Of a stretch of 64,000 nucleotides of DNA, positions 11,031 to 24,172 are shown in pieces (the stretch's first letter is position 1; each line of letters begins with the position of its first letter). The translations under genes and the position numbers were made by a program. The notes below the pieces were generated by a model, which saw nothing but the letters and a program-made list of their open reading frames with translations, searched no databases and was not told the origin of the DNA. Where the stretch lies: NCBI GenBank assembly GCA_033239525.1, contig BSYO01000023.1:62001-126000 (forward strand), given 5' to 3'. The DNA comes from Nepenthes gracilis. Lineage: Eukaryota > Streptophyta > Magnoliopsida > Caryophyllales > Nepenthaceae.

Positions 11031-11169
11031 AATTATTGAACTATATTTTATCTTGTATATCTCTATGGTTTACGTTTTAGGCCATAATACTGATATATCA
11101 CTGCCCGCATTCAGTGAGAAAACTAAGAAGCTTCTTCAACTTGGATTTCTGGTCGCAATCAAAGCATAG
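10917..11169 (+). pseudogene. Two terminal exons of an unrecognised gene, unit 1
   Basis: Exon 10917-11024 encodes REQSWDLKAHGKAMVEMRLE and onward to ERMLV. It ends at a consensus donor GTAAGT (11025). The intron closes at TTTTAG (11079-11080), and the last exon runs to TAG at 11167-11169, encoding HNTDISLPAFSEKTKKLLQ and ending VAIKA. Splicing keeps phase, with the split codon T|GC. The product is helical and basic with no family I can name. In this unit the 5' side of the first exon starts with TGA where units 2 and 3 have CGA, so it is broken if spliced at 10916. It could be a captured host gene fragment or a host gene amplified in tandem. Confidence 0.55.
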
Positions 11170-11585
11170 ATGTGAGATGCTAAGGTAACGTGTTAGTAAT
11201 ATATTTGATTTTCTATACTTGTGTATTGGTTTGTGCAATATCTAATTTAGCGTTGACTATTATCCCGAACTTTAGGTGTAAACAATATTTACAACATGTG
11301 TACTTTGATTTAGCAGATAAAGTATTCAAGAGAACTCCCAAGTTTATTAAAAAGGTAGGTATTTGTAATGATTTATTGAGAAATATATTAAAAATTATTT
11401 TGTATAACCTATTAATAAATGGGTTTTTAATTACTTTTTAATTTTGTATAACCTTGGGCTTTCCAGTATCTGGGCCCGTCTTCTCACTGGGCCGTTAAAA
11501 ATGCCGACTGGCCTTCTTGGGCTCCCGTTTACCTTTCTTTGGGCCAGCCCATTACTGTTGTACCCATCATTATTTATATATATAA

Positions 11586-14500
11586 ATAAAATATATAACT
11601 TAGTTTTTTGTATTTAATTTTGAATCAATTTTATTTGTATATTTTATATTTCTTAAATTTTAATACTTTAAATTTTTTATCAAACCAAACAAATATATAT
11701 TAATTAACAAATTCAAATTAAAAAGTAAGAATTTAGCATACTCTAATTTTATTAGTTTGTTATTTTAAAGAAATATCAATAAAAATATTTTATTGGTTGA
11801 CAATTTAGATATATCCATATTTTATGATAGTAATTTTGACAAAAGTTATTAATAGATTTATTATTTTTTACAAATCTTGTTAAAAATATTGTTAAATTAT
11901 AATTATTCTATCTTTTTTTTTCTCTTTATATAAACTATAAAAATTTTAAAAATTAAAAAGAATAAAATAAATCATTATTTTTCTTATAGATAAATAAAAT
12001 AAATAATATCTATGTATTAAAGACAATATCCTCATATTAACCATCCAATTTATTAAAATAACTTTTTTAAATTTTTAAAAAATAAAAAAAATCATTACGT
12101 TAGAAAAATCTTCATCATCAGTCTATATCATAAGAAAATAAAAAATAAAATTTACTTTAAAATAACCATAATTTTATTGTTGTTTACAGCTGTCAAACAA
12201 AATTTGACCGTTGTCAAACATATAAACTTCCCGTTATACAAAGACTGAGTGCGGAGGAGAGAGAATTCAGCGTATTGATTTTCTTGCTTCCTCTCAGTGA
12301 ATGGATGGAATTCCGTCGAGTGAGTTAGCCTGCCGTTGGCGTCGTCGTCTGCGGTTCAACAGGCTGCGGTGATTCAAAAGACAAGTTTCCACTGTCGTAC
12401 ATGATTCAAGATTGCCGTCGTCGCCTGCCTCGGCCTTGGCGTTTGCTTCCAATCAGAAACCGATTCCCTCGTTCCACTCCTTCTCAACGAGCTGCGACAT
12501 TCCTCGGTCTCTCCTACAGTGCTTCGAGCCGACGGCGGGAGACGCCTCGTATGATTCCTAGGGTTCCGAATCCGGACCTGAATGGCAGTTCAAACTTGGG
12601 AGTGTTGGAGAAGTTTCTGAGGTCCGTCTCTTCTACGTCTTATGCTTTCTCCTTGCTTGTCAATTTTGCCTCTGATGCTGATTTATTTTGAGATTTTGCA
12701 AAATTGAAGGAAGAACAAAATCGATAACAACAAACATCTAATAACTTCCGAGCAAAATCGTTCTACAAATCCAAACTGCTATAAAAAAAATACCACCAAG
12801 TTAAAAAAGGACAATAAGAAAATCATTTAAATGTTATTGATTTCAAATTTTGACTTGTTTCTGCAGTTGTTAGGTTTTGGATTGAACTCAAATCTTGGCA
12901 CTAGGAAATTATTGATTCTTGTCACTATGTGTTGATGCTTGCAGTCGATCTGGCTTTGAAACTGATCACTTGTTTTGGTCCTTGCGATTTTTTGTATGAT
13001 ATAAATATGCACTCTCGCTGAATTCATTATATATACTTTGTTCAGCATGTTTTCTGATAGTAGCGTACTACTCCAATACTTGTTAGGTGTCACTGAAATT
13101 CTGTGTAGCATATAAAGAATCGAAACGACAATAAAATTCTGATATGGAGAGTGGTAACAGATATGATCATGAATCTTGGACTAAACGTTTCATGAATTTT
13201 GCAAAGCACACAAGATGAAACCTACTTTTGTCGATGGATGGATTCTGTTGGGGAAAACTGTTCTTTTACCATTATTATTATTTGTCTTGGTTTTTACTTT
13301 TAAGTGTTACTTTTTTATGAATATATTTAAGAAAAGCGCCAATATAATTGCTAAATATCCTGTAATTTCTATAATTGATGGTTGGAAGCAGAGTTGAGAA
13401 AAACAATAGGTTGCTTAATTGTGGTCTGTGGCTCACTACTTTGATGAGCTGAAGAAAAGGTGGCATTGGCTTGTTAAGCTTCACAAAGTAAACTTGAATG
13501 AGCTTCTACTGGGATAGTCATGATTCATGCTTGAATAGTCTGACTTTATCTAGTCTAGTTGTGATACTAGCATGTCGCCAAAGATTGGTTTGTTAATATG
13601 ATTTGCTCAAGTAGATCTATTTTTATTTTTTTAGCTTCCACAAGGCAATCTTATACTGGTCTCTACTTGGCAACTTGAATTGTGCTTGTTAGTGATTCTA
13701 AATTACAAAGTAAACTTGGCAACTTGATGTGTAGGTTGGAAATTACAATTAGAATTTCTTAGAAGAATTAAGCTGCTCCTGAAAGTTGCATGTGATTCCT
13801 TAGCCTCTGCTTACATCTTGGAGCATATGTTAACAACCCCTAGTGCCAAGATTCTCTTGCACTTTCTTCTGTCGATTTACAGATTCAAGCATTAAAATAA
13901 AATTCCACTGAGGGGAGAGAATGTCGTGAACAGAGAGACTGGCATAATTTAAGGTTTGAGGGGAGAGAATGTTGAAGGCGAGAAGGAAACTGACGGTGTT
14001 TATAAAAATAAAAATAAAATTAAAAAGAAAGTCATCGGTGTGGGTGACGTAGGACAGAAAGAGTTGTCATTGCTTTTTACCCGTGCCATTCCCTTGTTCT
14101 CTCACCTTGTCACAGATGGGTTAGCTAGTGCAGATACTTTTTCTTCCATCATCAAAACATACCATGCATATTAACCACATGGTATTTTTAATCGCATGGT
14201 ATACCATTTCACATATTGAACACATGCAATTTTGGGCTAGCCTAAACATTTCTATGTATCACGATATATAGATGATAAAGTGATATTTCACGTTTTGTAA
14301 CAATATCAAGAAATATCTGTACTATGAGCTTATTACCGTTATATATCGATATTTTTGTCAAATATTGGCTGATATTTATTCAGAATATTATTGACAGAGT
14401 CAACCGTACATACTTTTTGTTTGAAGAAATATGACTCCAGAATACGTAAAACAAGTCGTCGAGTACTTTTCGAAAGTAGGTACGTATGCAAAATATATAT

Positions 14501-16114
14501 TGCTATTAAATAACAATTTTACTGCTACAGGTGATTATAAGGAGAAAAAAGGAAAATTCTACGTGAATATTTCTTTTTATTGTACGCAGAAGACTTTCTA
14601 AATTGTCGAGGTATGCATTTCTTCATACCGCCAACTTTTGAATTTGTATAAATATTAATTTAAACTGTGCTGCATCCATATTCATAGATTTTTGTCTCTT
14701 ATAGGATAGGGCTAGGTGTTAGGGTTTAGATTTTGGTCTAGATTTCCGTAGACAGGGTTAGGGTTAAGGTTGTCGACAATGATTCAAATTTCTCTATTGA
14801 AATGGAATTTTTCTAACATAATTTTCTACAAATTATAGTGATATTGTATGTAGATTGAGCAATCATGGGATCTGAAAGCACACATGAAGACAGTGGTAGA
14901 GATACGGTTGGAATGATGAGATAAAATCAAAAAGACCATTGAACGAATGCTGGTTGACGGAATGGTGCCATTTATTCAAGATATTACTGATGAAGTTAAT
15001 CGTAAGTGTTTTTCGTATGCAGGCATTTGACGGCGGAATACGTAAAGAAAGACGTCAAGTACTTCTCAAAAGTAGGTACGTATGCAAAATATATACTACT
15101 ATTAGATAATAATTTTACTACTGCAGGTAATTATAGGGAGAAAAAAGGAAAATCTATGTGAATTTTTCTTTTTATTGTACGCAGAAGACTTTCTAAATTA
15201 TCGAGGTATGCATTTCTTCATACTGCCAACTTTTGAATTCGTATGAATATTAATTTAAACTGTGCTGCACCCATACTTATAACTTTTTTCGTCTTATGGG
15301 ATAAGGTTAGGTGTTAGAGTTTAGATTTCGGTTTAGGTCTCCGTGGACAGGATTAGGGTTAAAGTTGTCGACAATGATTCAAATTTTTCTATTGAAATGG
15401 AATTTTTCTAACATGATTTTTTACAAATTGTAGCGATATTGCATGCAGAGGGAGCAATCGTGGGATCTGAAAGCACATAGGAAGACAATGGTAGAGATGC
15501 GGTTAGAAAGATGGGATAAAATCAAAGAGACGGTTGAACGAATGCTGGTATGTAAGTAATTATTAAACCATATTTTATCTTGTATATCTCTATGGTTTAC
15601 GTTTTAGGCCATAATACTGATATATCACTGCCCGCATTCAGTGAGAAAACTAAGAAGCTTCTTCAACTTGGATTTCTGGTCGCAATCAAAGCATAGATGT
15701 GAGATGCTAAGGTAACGTGTTAGTAATATATTTGATTTTCTATACTTGTGTATTGGTTTGTGCAATATCTAATTTAGCGTTGACTATTATCCCGAACTTT
15801 AGGTGTAAACAATATTTACAACATGTGTACTTTGATTTAGCAGATAAAGTATTCAAGAGAACTCCCAAGTTTATTAAAAAGGTAGGTATTTGTAATGATT
15901 TATTGAGAAATATATTAAAAATTATTTTGTATAACCTATTAATAAATGGGTTTTTAATTACTTTTTAATTTTGTATAACCTTGGGCTTTCCAGTATCTGG
16001 GCCCGTCTTCTCACCGGGCCGTTAAAAATGCCGACTGGCCTTCTTGGGCTCCCGTTTACCTTTCTTTGGGCCAGCCCATTACTGTTGTACCCATCATTAT
16101 TTATATATATAAAT
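11586..16114. repeat. 4.5-kb tandem unit 2
   Basis: The organisation is that of unit 1. Private differences include a T-rich change near 11910-11930 and a deletion of about 40 bases in the first-exon block (12430-12490), which merges the frame so that ATFLGLSYSASSRRRETPR continues into PNPDLNGSSNLGVLEKFLRS. The gypsy-derived block closes the unit at 15980-16099. The stretch between 12700 and 14390 holds no supportable gene. Confidence 0.9.
15434..15696 (+). pseudogene. Two terminal exons of the unrecognised gene, unit 2
   Basis: Exon 15434-15551 is open from its acceptor (RYCMQREQSWDLKAHRKTM and onward) to ERMLV and ends at GTAAGT (15552). The last exon starts after TTTTAG (15606-15607) and stops at TAG 15694-15696. 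The encoded C-terminus is identical to unit 1. A preceding 48-base mini-exon near 15026-15073 (HLTAEYVKKDVKYFSK) lies between AG and a GTAGGT donor. Because upstream exons cannot be joined with confidence, a whole gene model is not offered. Confidence 0.55.
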
Positions 16115-19100
16115 AAAATATATAACTTAGTTTTTTGTATTTAATTTTGAATCAATTTTATTTGTATATTTTATATTTCTTAAATTTTAATACTTTAAAT
16201 TTTTTATCAAACCAAACAAATATATATTAATTAACAAATTCAAATTAAAAAAGTAAGAATTTAGCATACTCTAATTTTATTAGTTTGTTATTTTAAAGAA
16301 ATATCAATAAAAATATTTTATTGGTTGACAATTTAGATATATCCATATTTTATGATAGTAATTTTGACAAAAGTTATTAATAGATTTATTATTTTTTACA
16401 AATCTTGTTAAAAATATTGTTAAATTATAATTATTCTCTCTTTCTTTACATACACTATAAAAATTTTAAAAATTAAAAAGAATAAAATAAATCATTATTT
16501 TTCTTATAGATAAATAAAATAAATAATATCTATGTATTAAAGACAATACCCTCATATTAACCATCCAATCTATCAAAATAAATTTTTCAAAATTTTAAAA
16601 AATAAAATAAAAATCATTTCGTTAGAGAAATCTTCATCATCGGTCTATATCATAAAAAAATAAAAAATAAAATTTACTTCAAAATACCTATAATTTTATT
16701 GTTGTTTACAGCTGTCAAACAAAATTTGACCGTTGTCAAACATAAAAACTTCCCGTTATGCAAAGACTGAGCGCGGAGGAGAGAGAATTCAACGTATAGA
16801 TTTTCTTCCTTCCTCTCAGTGAACGGATGGAATTCCGTCCGGTGAGTTATCTGCCGTTGGCGTTGGCGTTAGCGTCGCTGTCTGCGGTTCACCATGCTGC
16901 GGATTCAAAAATGAAGTTTGCACTGTCGTACATGATTCAAGATCGCCGTCGTCGCCTGCCTCGGCCCCCGGCGTTTGCTTCCAATCGGAAACCGATTCCC
17001 TCGCATACACGCCCAAAGATGGAGATCCTCCCCACTCCTCCTCAACAAGCTGCGACATTCCTCGGTCTCTCCTACAGCGCTTTGAGCCGACGGAGGAAGA
17101 CGTCGTATGATTCCTAGGGTTTCGAATCCGGACCTGATGGCAGTTCAAACTTGGGAGTGTTGGAGAAGCTTCTGAGGTCCGTCTCTTCTACGTCTTATGC
17201 TTTCTCCTTGCTTGTCAATTTTGCCTCGATCTTTGATTTATTTTGAGATTTTGCAAAATTGAAGGAAGAACAAAATCGATAACAACAAACATCTAATAAC
17301 TTCCGAGCAAAATCGTTCTACAAATCCAAACTGCTATAAAAAAAATACCACCAAGTTAAAAAAGGACAATAAGAAAATCATTTAAATGTTATTGATTTCA
17401 AATTTTGACTTGTTTCTGCAGTTGTTAGGTTTTGGATTGAACTCAAATCTTGGCACTAGGAAATTATTGATTCTTGTCACTATGTGTTGATGCTTGCAGT
17501 CGATCTGGCTTTGAAACTGATCACTTGTTTTGGTCCTTGCGATTTTTTGTATGATATAAATATGCACTCTCGCTGAATTCATTATATATACTTTGTTCAG
17601 CATGTTTTCTGATAGTAGCGTACTACTCCAATACTTGTTAGGTGTCACTGAAATTCTGTGTAGCATATAAAGAATCGAAACGACAATAAAATTCTGATAT
17701 GGAGAGTGGTAACAGATATGATCATGAATCTTGGACTAAACGTTTCATGAATTTTGCAAAGCACACAAGATGAAACCTACTTTTGTCGATGGATGGATTC
17801 TGTTGGGGAAAACTGTTCTTTTACCATTATTATTATTTGTCTTGGTTTTTACTTTTAAGTGTTACTTTTTTATGAATATATTTAAGAAAAGCGCCAATAT
17901 AATTGCTAAATATCCTGTAATTTCTATAATTGATGGTTGGAAGCGAGTTGAGAAAAGCAATAGGTTGCTTAATTGTGGTCTGTGGCTCCCTAATTTGATG
18001 AGCTGAAAAAAAAGGTGGCATTGGCTTATTAAGCTTCACAAAGTAAACTTGAATGAGCTTCTACCGGGATAGTCAGGATTCATGCTTGAATCGTCTGATT
18101 TTGTCTAGTCTAGTTGTGATATTAGCATGTTGCTAAAGATTGGGTTGTTAATATGATTTGCCCAAGTAGATCTATTTTTATATTTTTAGCTTCCACAAGG
18201 CAATCTTATACTGGTCTCTACTTGGCAAATTGAATTGTGCTTGTTAGTGATTCTAAATTACAAAGTAAACTTGGCAACTTGATGTGTAGGTTGGAAATTA
18301 CAAGTAGAATTCCTTAGAAGCATTAAGCTGCTTCTAAAAGCTGCATGTGATTCCTTAGCCTCTGTTTACATGTTGGAGCATATGTTAACAACCCCTAGTG
18401 CCAAGATTCTCTTGCACTTGCTTCTATCGATTTACAGATTCGGGCATTAAAATAAAATTCCACCGAGGGGAGAGAATGTCGTGAACGGAGAGACTTGGTT
18501 AATTTAAGGTTCGAGGGGAAAGAATGTTGAAGGCGAGAAGGAAACTGACGGTGTTTATAAAAATAAAAATAAAATTAAAAAAGAAAGTCATCGATGTGGG
18601 CGACGGTGGGACAGAAAGAGTTGTCATCGCTTTTTACCCGTGCCATTCCCTTGTTCTCTCACCTTGTCACGGACGGGTTAGCATAGTGCAGATACTTTTT
18701 CTTCCATCATCAAAACATACCATGCATATTAACCACATTGTATTTTTAATCGCATGGTATACCATTTCACATATTGAACACATGCAATTTTGGGCTAGCC
18801 TAAACATTTCTATGTATCACGATATATAGATGATAAAGTGATATTTCACGTTTTGTAACAATATCAAGAAATATCTGTACTATGAGCTTATTACCGTTAT
18901 ATATCGATATTTTTGTCAAATATTGGCTGATATTTATTCAGAATATTATTGACAGAGTCAACCGTACATACTTTTTGTTTGAAGAAATATGACTCCAGAA
19001 TACGTAAAACAAGTCGTCGAGTACTTTTGAAAGTAGGTACGTATGCAAAATATATATTGCTATTAAATAACAATTTTATGCTACAGGTGATTATAAGGAG

Positions 19101-20668
19101 AAAAAGGAAAATTCTACGTGAATATTTCTTTTTATTGTACGTGAAGACTTTCTAAATTGTCGAGGTATGCATTTCTTCATACCGCCAACTTTTGAATTTG
19201 TATAAATATTAATTTAAACTGTGCTGCATCCATATTCATAGATTTTTGTCTCTTATAGGATAGGGCTAGGTGTTAGGGTTTAGATTTTGGTCTAGATTTC
19301 CGTCAGACAGGGTTAGGGTTAAGGTTGTCGACAATGATTCAAATTTCTCTATTGAAATGGAATTTTTCTAACATAATTTTCTACAAATTATAGTGATATT
19401 GTATGTAGATTGAGCAATCATGGGATCTGAAAGCACACATGAAGACAGTGGTAGAGATACGGTTGGAATGATGAGATAAAATCAAAAAGACCATTGAACG
19501 AATGCTGGTTGACGGAATGGTGCCATTTATTCAAGATATTACTGATGAAGTTAATCGTAAGTGTTTTTCGTATGCAGGCATTTGACGGCGGAATACGTAA
19601 AGAAAGACGTCAAGTACTTCTCAAAAGTAGGTACGTATGCAAAATATATACTACTATTAGATAATAATTTTACTACTGCAGGTAATTATAGGGAGAAAAA
19701 AGGAAAATCTATGTGAATTTTTCTTTTTATTGTACGCAGAAGACTTTCTAAATTATCGAGGTATGCATTTCTTCATACTGCCAACTTTTGAATTCGTATG
19801 AATATTAATTTAAACTGTGCTGCACCCATACTTATAACTTTTTTCGTCTTATGGGATAAGGTTAGGTGTTAGAGTTTAGATTTCGGTTTAGGTCTCCGTG
19901 GACAGGATTAGGGTTAAAGTTGTCGACAATGATTCAAATTTTTCTATTGAAATGGAATTTTTCTAACATGATTTTTTACAAATTGTAGCGATATTGCATG
20001 CAGAGGGAGCAATCGTGGGATCTGAAAGCACATAGGAAGACAATGGTAGAGATGCGGTTAGAAAGATGGGATAAAATCAAAGAGACGGTTGAACGAATGC
20101 TGGTATGTAAGTAATTATTAAACCATATTTTATCTTGTATATCTCTATGGTTTACGTTTTAGGCCATAATACTGATATATCACTGCCCGCATTCAGTGAG
20201 AAAACTAAGAAGCTTCTTCAACTTGGATTTCTGGTCGCAATCAAAGCACAAATGTGAGATGCTAAGGTAACGTGTTAGTAATATATTTGATTTTCTATAC
20301 TTGTGTATTGGTTTGTGCAATATCTAATTTAGCGTTGACTATTATCCCGAACTTTAGGTGTAAACAATATTTACAACATGTGTACTTTGATTTAGCAGAT
20401 AAAGTATTCAAGAGAACTCCCAAGTTTATTAAAAAGGTAGGTATTTGTAATGATTTATTGAGAAATATATTAAAAATTATTTTGTATAACCTATTAATAA
20501 ATGGGTTTTTAATTACTTTTTAATTTTGTATAACCTTGGGCTTTCCAGTATCTGGGCCCGTCTTCTCACTGGGCCGTTAAAAATGCTGACTGGCCTTCTT
20601 GGGCTCCCGTTTACCTTTCTTTGGGTCAGCCCATTACTGTTGTACCCATCATTATTTATATATATAAA
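16115..20668. repeat. 4.5-kb tandem unit 3 (mosaic)
   Basis: Diagnostic differences alternate between the unit 1 type and the unit 2 type along this copy. It is unit-1-like to about 17220, unit-2-like from about 17300 to 17940, private at 17945-18350, unit-1-like at about 18400-18730, mixed to about 19150, and unit-2-like from about 19440 to the end. This is what gene conversion or unequal exchange inside the array would leave. The gypsy-derived block closes the unit at 20535-20653. Confidence 0.85.
19989..20257 (+). pseudogene. Two terminal exons of the unrecognised gene, unit 3
   Basis: Exon 19989-20106 and the last exon from 20163 match unit 2. The usual terminal TAG is changed here (GCATAG to GCACAA), so the frame runs two codons further to TGA at 20255-20257. 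Donor GTAAGT (20107) and acceptor TTTTAG (ends 20162) are kept. Confidence 0.5.
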
Positions 20669-21135
20669 TAAAATATATAACTTAGGTTTTTGTATTTAAT
20701 TTTGAATCAATTTTATTTGTATATTTTATATTTCTTAAATTTTAATACTTTAAATTTTTTATCAAACCAAACAAATATATATTAATTAACAAATTCAAAT
20801 TAAAAAGTAAGAATTTAGCATACTCTAATTTTATTAGTTTGTTATTTTAAAGAAATATCAATAAAAATATTTTATTGGTTGACAATTTAGATATATCCAT
20901 ATTTTATGATGGTAATTTTGACAAAAGTTATTAATAGATTTATTATTTTTTACAAATCTTGTTAAAAATATTGTTAAATTATAATTATTCTCTCTTTCTT
21001 TACATACACTATAAAAATTTTAAAAATTAAAAAGAATAAAATAAATCATTATTTTTCTTATAGATAAATAAAATAAATAATATCTATGTATTAAAGACAA
21101 TATCCTCATATTAACCATCCAATCTATCAAAATAG
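20669..21135. repeat. 4.5-kb tandem unit 4, truncated
   Basis: Only the A/T-rich first ~467 bases are present, ending ATCTATCAAAATA. The following sequence is a different element, and the rest of the unit is not found on its far side. A deletion or rearrangement is therefore more likely than a simple insertion. Confidence 0.85.
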
Positions 21136-23294
21136 ACTGCAGGTTGCTCCTCCCGGTTCCTCCCTGGTTTCTGACTCCCTCTCTCTACCTATCCGGACTT
21201 CAGATCTGGCTGCGTCAGCCTCTGCGTCCTCTGAGGCTTCGACCGTGTTCATCCTCTGAGGCCTCGAAGCTCTCACTGGATCGTTTCCTTTTCTTCTCGG
21301 TTCGCGCCTATGATTGTTCGCTCGAATCGATTCTCCCACCTTTGTCCATAAAGGATGTTTCCTTTTCGTTCTATCGAATTGGGATGAAGGCTTTGGCTAC
21401 TCTCTGGGATTTCTTTCATTTTCTTTCTTTTTGTTTCTATTTTTTTTTCAAATTCGAAATTTAGTATATCAAATTTCAGTCTTGAAATTCGATTTATTAG
21501 GGTTTCTCGCCTCTGATTCTGGCTGGGTTTCCATGCTCTGACTACTGGGGCTAAGAGTCCCTGTTTCAGTTTTCCTTGTGGAAGCTTTGGCTTTGGTTGC
21601 TGTCTGGTTTGTGTTTCTTGGACAGTTTTGCCTCTCCCGGTGTGTTGCAGATGGATTCTTTGTGCTGCTTTCTTGGTGGGAGAATCTGGGTCTGCAGTTC
21701 TTTGGTTTCAGGAGCTGCTGTCTGAAGCTAATGTCGGCTCTCGTGTTGCTCGATGGATCTGACGTAGACGAATATCCTGTGCTGCTAGCTCTGATGATCC
21801 TCTGCCTGTGTGTTCCTTCCTGTTGGACGGGCTGAGGGATGCCTGTGCAGCTCTGGCTTGGGACTATTAGGCTGAGGTGCTGAAGAGCTAGCCGAGGACT
21901 TGTTTGGTTGCAAGAGATCCTTCTGATGCAGTGGAGATCCTTCTATTTGTTGCCAATATGTGGAGCAATGTTTGGTCTACAACTACTGTGGGTTGCTGTT
22001 TTGAGGTGCTTTCCTCTGATTTGCCGAATGCTGAGGAGTTTACCTGCTAAGTTTTCATTCCATATGAATGGCTGGAATGAATTGTTGTGCTGAAGAGGAT
22101 GTCATGGTTTCTATTGCTGAGACCAAATTTGGAATGCTGGGATAGGATGTCTCCATGCTGTCTCGGTACTAGACTCTGTAAAATTTGTTTTTGCTGAATT
22201 TGCTGGTGTTGGAAATTGGCCACGCCCTGTGATAGGTTGTCACTGAGTTGCAGTAAGAGGTGCCTTCATCTGCCTGTGCTATTGCAATTGTCAGACAAAA
22301 TTTGTTCCTAATAGTGCGGTCGTTGGAGGTGTTGAAGGATGCTGGTGGTGCCATTTTTGCCACTCAGGTGCTGGCATTAGCTGCTACCTTCAAATGGCAG
22401 ATTGCATTGAATGTGTGGTTTGCTGCATTTTTCTGAAGCTGCCTCCTCTGGCCTTTTGTCGACTCTCGCGCTGTTAAATGGATCTGGCGCAGTCAAATGT
22501 CCTGTGCTGCTGGCTCGATGCTCATCAACCTGTGTGTTCCTTCCTATTGGATGGGATGGGGGATGTCCGTGCAGCTCTGGCTTGGGACTATTAGACTGAG
22601 GTGCTGAAGAGCTGGCCGAGGACTTGTTTGGTTGCAAGAGATCCTTCTGATGCGGTGGAGATCCTTTTGTTAGTAGCCAATATGTGGAGCAATGAATGGT
22701 CTGCAACTACTGTGGGTTGCTGTTTTGAGGTGCTTTCCTCTGATTTGCTGAATGCTTGAGGAGTTTTCTGCTGAGTTTTCATTCCATATGAATGGCTGGA
22801 ATGAATTGTTGGGCTGAAGAGGTTGTCATGGTTTCTATTGCTGAGACCAGATTTGGAATGCTGGGATAGGATGTCTCCATACTGTGTCGGTACTAGATTT
22901 TGCAAAGAGTGTTTTGCTGAATTTGCTGGTGTTGAAAATTAGCCATGCACTGCTGGAGATTTTTGCTGCTAGAAGTGCTGTTTGCTAGGAGTTGTTCACT
23001 ACTTTGGTGGTGTCCAGAAGCTAGTGAACGGGTTTTACTGTAGTGATGCTCGTTTTGGTGTTGTGGGCGGTTTAGCAAGCTGACGTGGCTCTTTACCCGT
23101 TTTGTTTGCTGTAATCTAGATGTTATTTTTTCTGCTATTTTTTTGGCTTTGTGTGTGTCTTCTGATGTACCAGCTGCTCGGGGTATGCTCTAGCGTTTTA
23201 TACTTTCACTCCAAGTCAAAATACTTGGATTTAAAGCATAGTTTGTGTAATTTTTTCTTCATTTAATACAAAATTCTTACTTACAAAAAAAAAA
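21136..23294 (+). mobile_element. ORF-less retroelement with LINE-type 3' end
   Basis: A C/T-rich start is followed by about 1.7 kb rich in G and T (CTG/TTG) without a long ORF. The element ends with the family 3' module: GATGTACCAGCTGCTCGGGG, then a CCAAGT/ACTTGG hairpin, then TTACTTAC and poly(A). Inside, about 720 bases are directly duplicated (roughly 21735-22215 against 22455-22935, with matching CTTGTTTGGTTGCAAGAG near 21900 and 22622). No clean target-site duplication was found. It is probably a non-autonomous LINE derivative mobilised in trans. Confidence 0.65.
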
Positions 23295-24172
23295 TGTATT
23301 AAACTAACACAGGAACCACAGTCGAGCCATCTTATGCTGCCAAACCACTCCGTCCAAGGAGACAAGAATGCACTCCGTCTAAGGAGATAAAAGGTACTCC
23401 GGAAAAGGTCACTCCGTCCAAAGTGAGAAGCACTCTGTCTAAGGAGACAACAGGCACTCCGGGAAAAGTCACTCCGTCAAAAGTCACTTCGTCCAAAGTG
23501 AGAAGAAAGCACTCCGTCTAAGGATACAAATGGCACTCCGGATAAAGTTGCTCCTTCCAAAGTCACTCCGTCCAAATTGAGAAAACACACTCGGTCCAAA
23601 GAGTCAAAAAAGCACTCCGGATAAGTGACAGCTGCACTCCGGAAGCTCGAAAAGAGTACTCCGTCCCAAGATAGAACAGGCACTCCTCCACTACATGAGA
23701 TGATGGCTTTTTTTTATTATTGACATATATATATATATATATATTTCAACAAGGGAAGATAAAGCGTTCCGGATCATACAATCTTGCCACTCCATCTAAG
23801 GAGACAAAAAGGCACTCCGAAAAAAGTCACACCGTCCAAAGACACTCTGTCCAAAGTGAGAAGAAGGCCTCCATCAACGGAGACAAAAGGCACTTCGGAT
23901 GAAGTCACTCCGTCCAAAGTGAGAAGAAGGACTCCGTCCAAAGAGACAGGAAGGTACTCCAGAAAAGGGCAACTGCTCATCAGAAGCTCGAACAAAGAAC
24001 TCCGTCCAAGGAGATAATCGGCACTCCACCACCACAATAAAAGATGATTTTTTTTTATAACCCGAAAAAGAAAGCACTCCGGACCATGCAAACTCACCAC
24101 TTCAACAAAGGAGGCAGGAGGCACTCCGGAATACTCACCCTTCCCAAAGTCACTCCACCAAAGTGAGGAAAA

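Larger units (their letters stand above)
7031..11585. repeat. 4.5-kb tandem unit 1
   Basis: The unit starts AAAATATATAACTTAG. In order it carries about 600 bases of A/T-rich DNA, a G/C-richer exon-like block (7745-8100), a long intron-like stretch, two tandem half-blocks of about 0.6 kb (from 9874 and 10471), two terminal exons, and the gypsy-derived block at 11453-11572. Recurring landmarks are spaced 4,527-4,555 bases apart between units. No reverse transcriptase, transposase or helicase was seen, and the ends lack obvious terminal repeats, so the amplified segment is not a recognisable transposon. The stretch 8100-9870 holds no gene I can support. Confidence 0.9.

Noticed and set aside
7031..21135. 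Array units as Helitrons or DNA transposons
   Set aside because: No Rep/helicase or transposase, no terminal inverted repeats and no clear TC...CTRR ends with hairpin were seen. The A/T-rich unit borders fit tandem duplication better.
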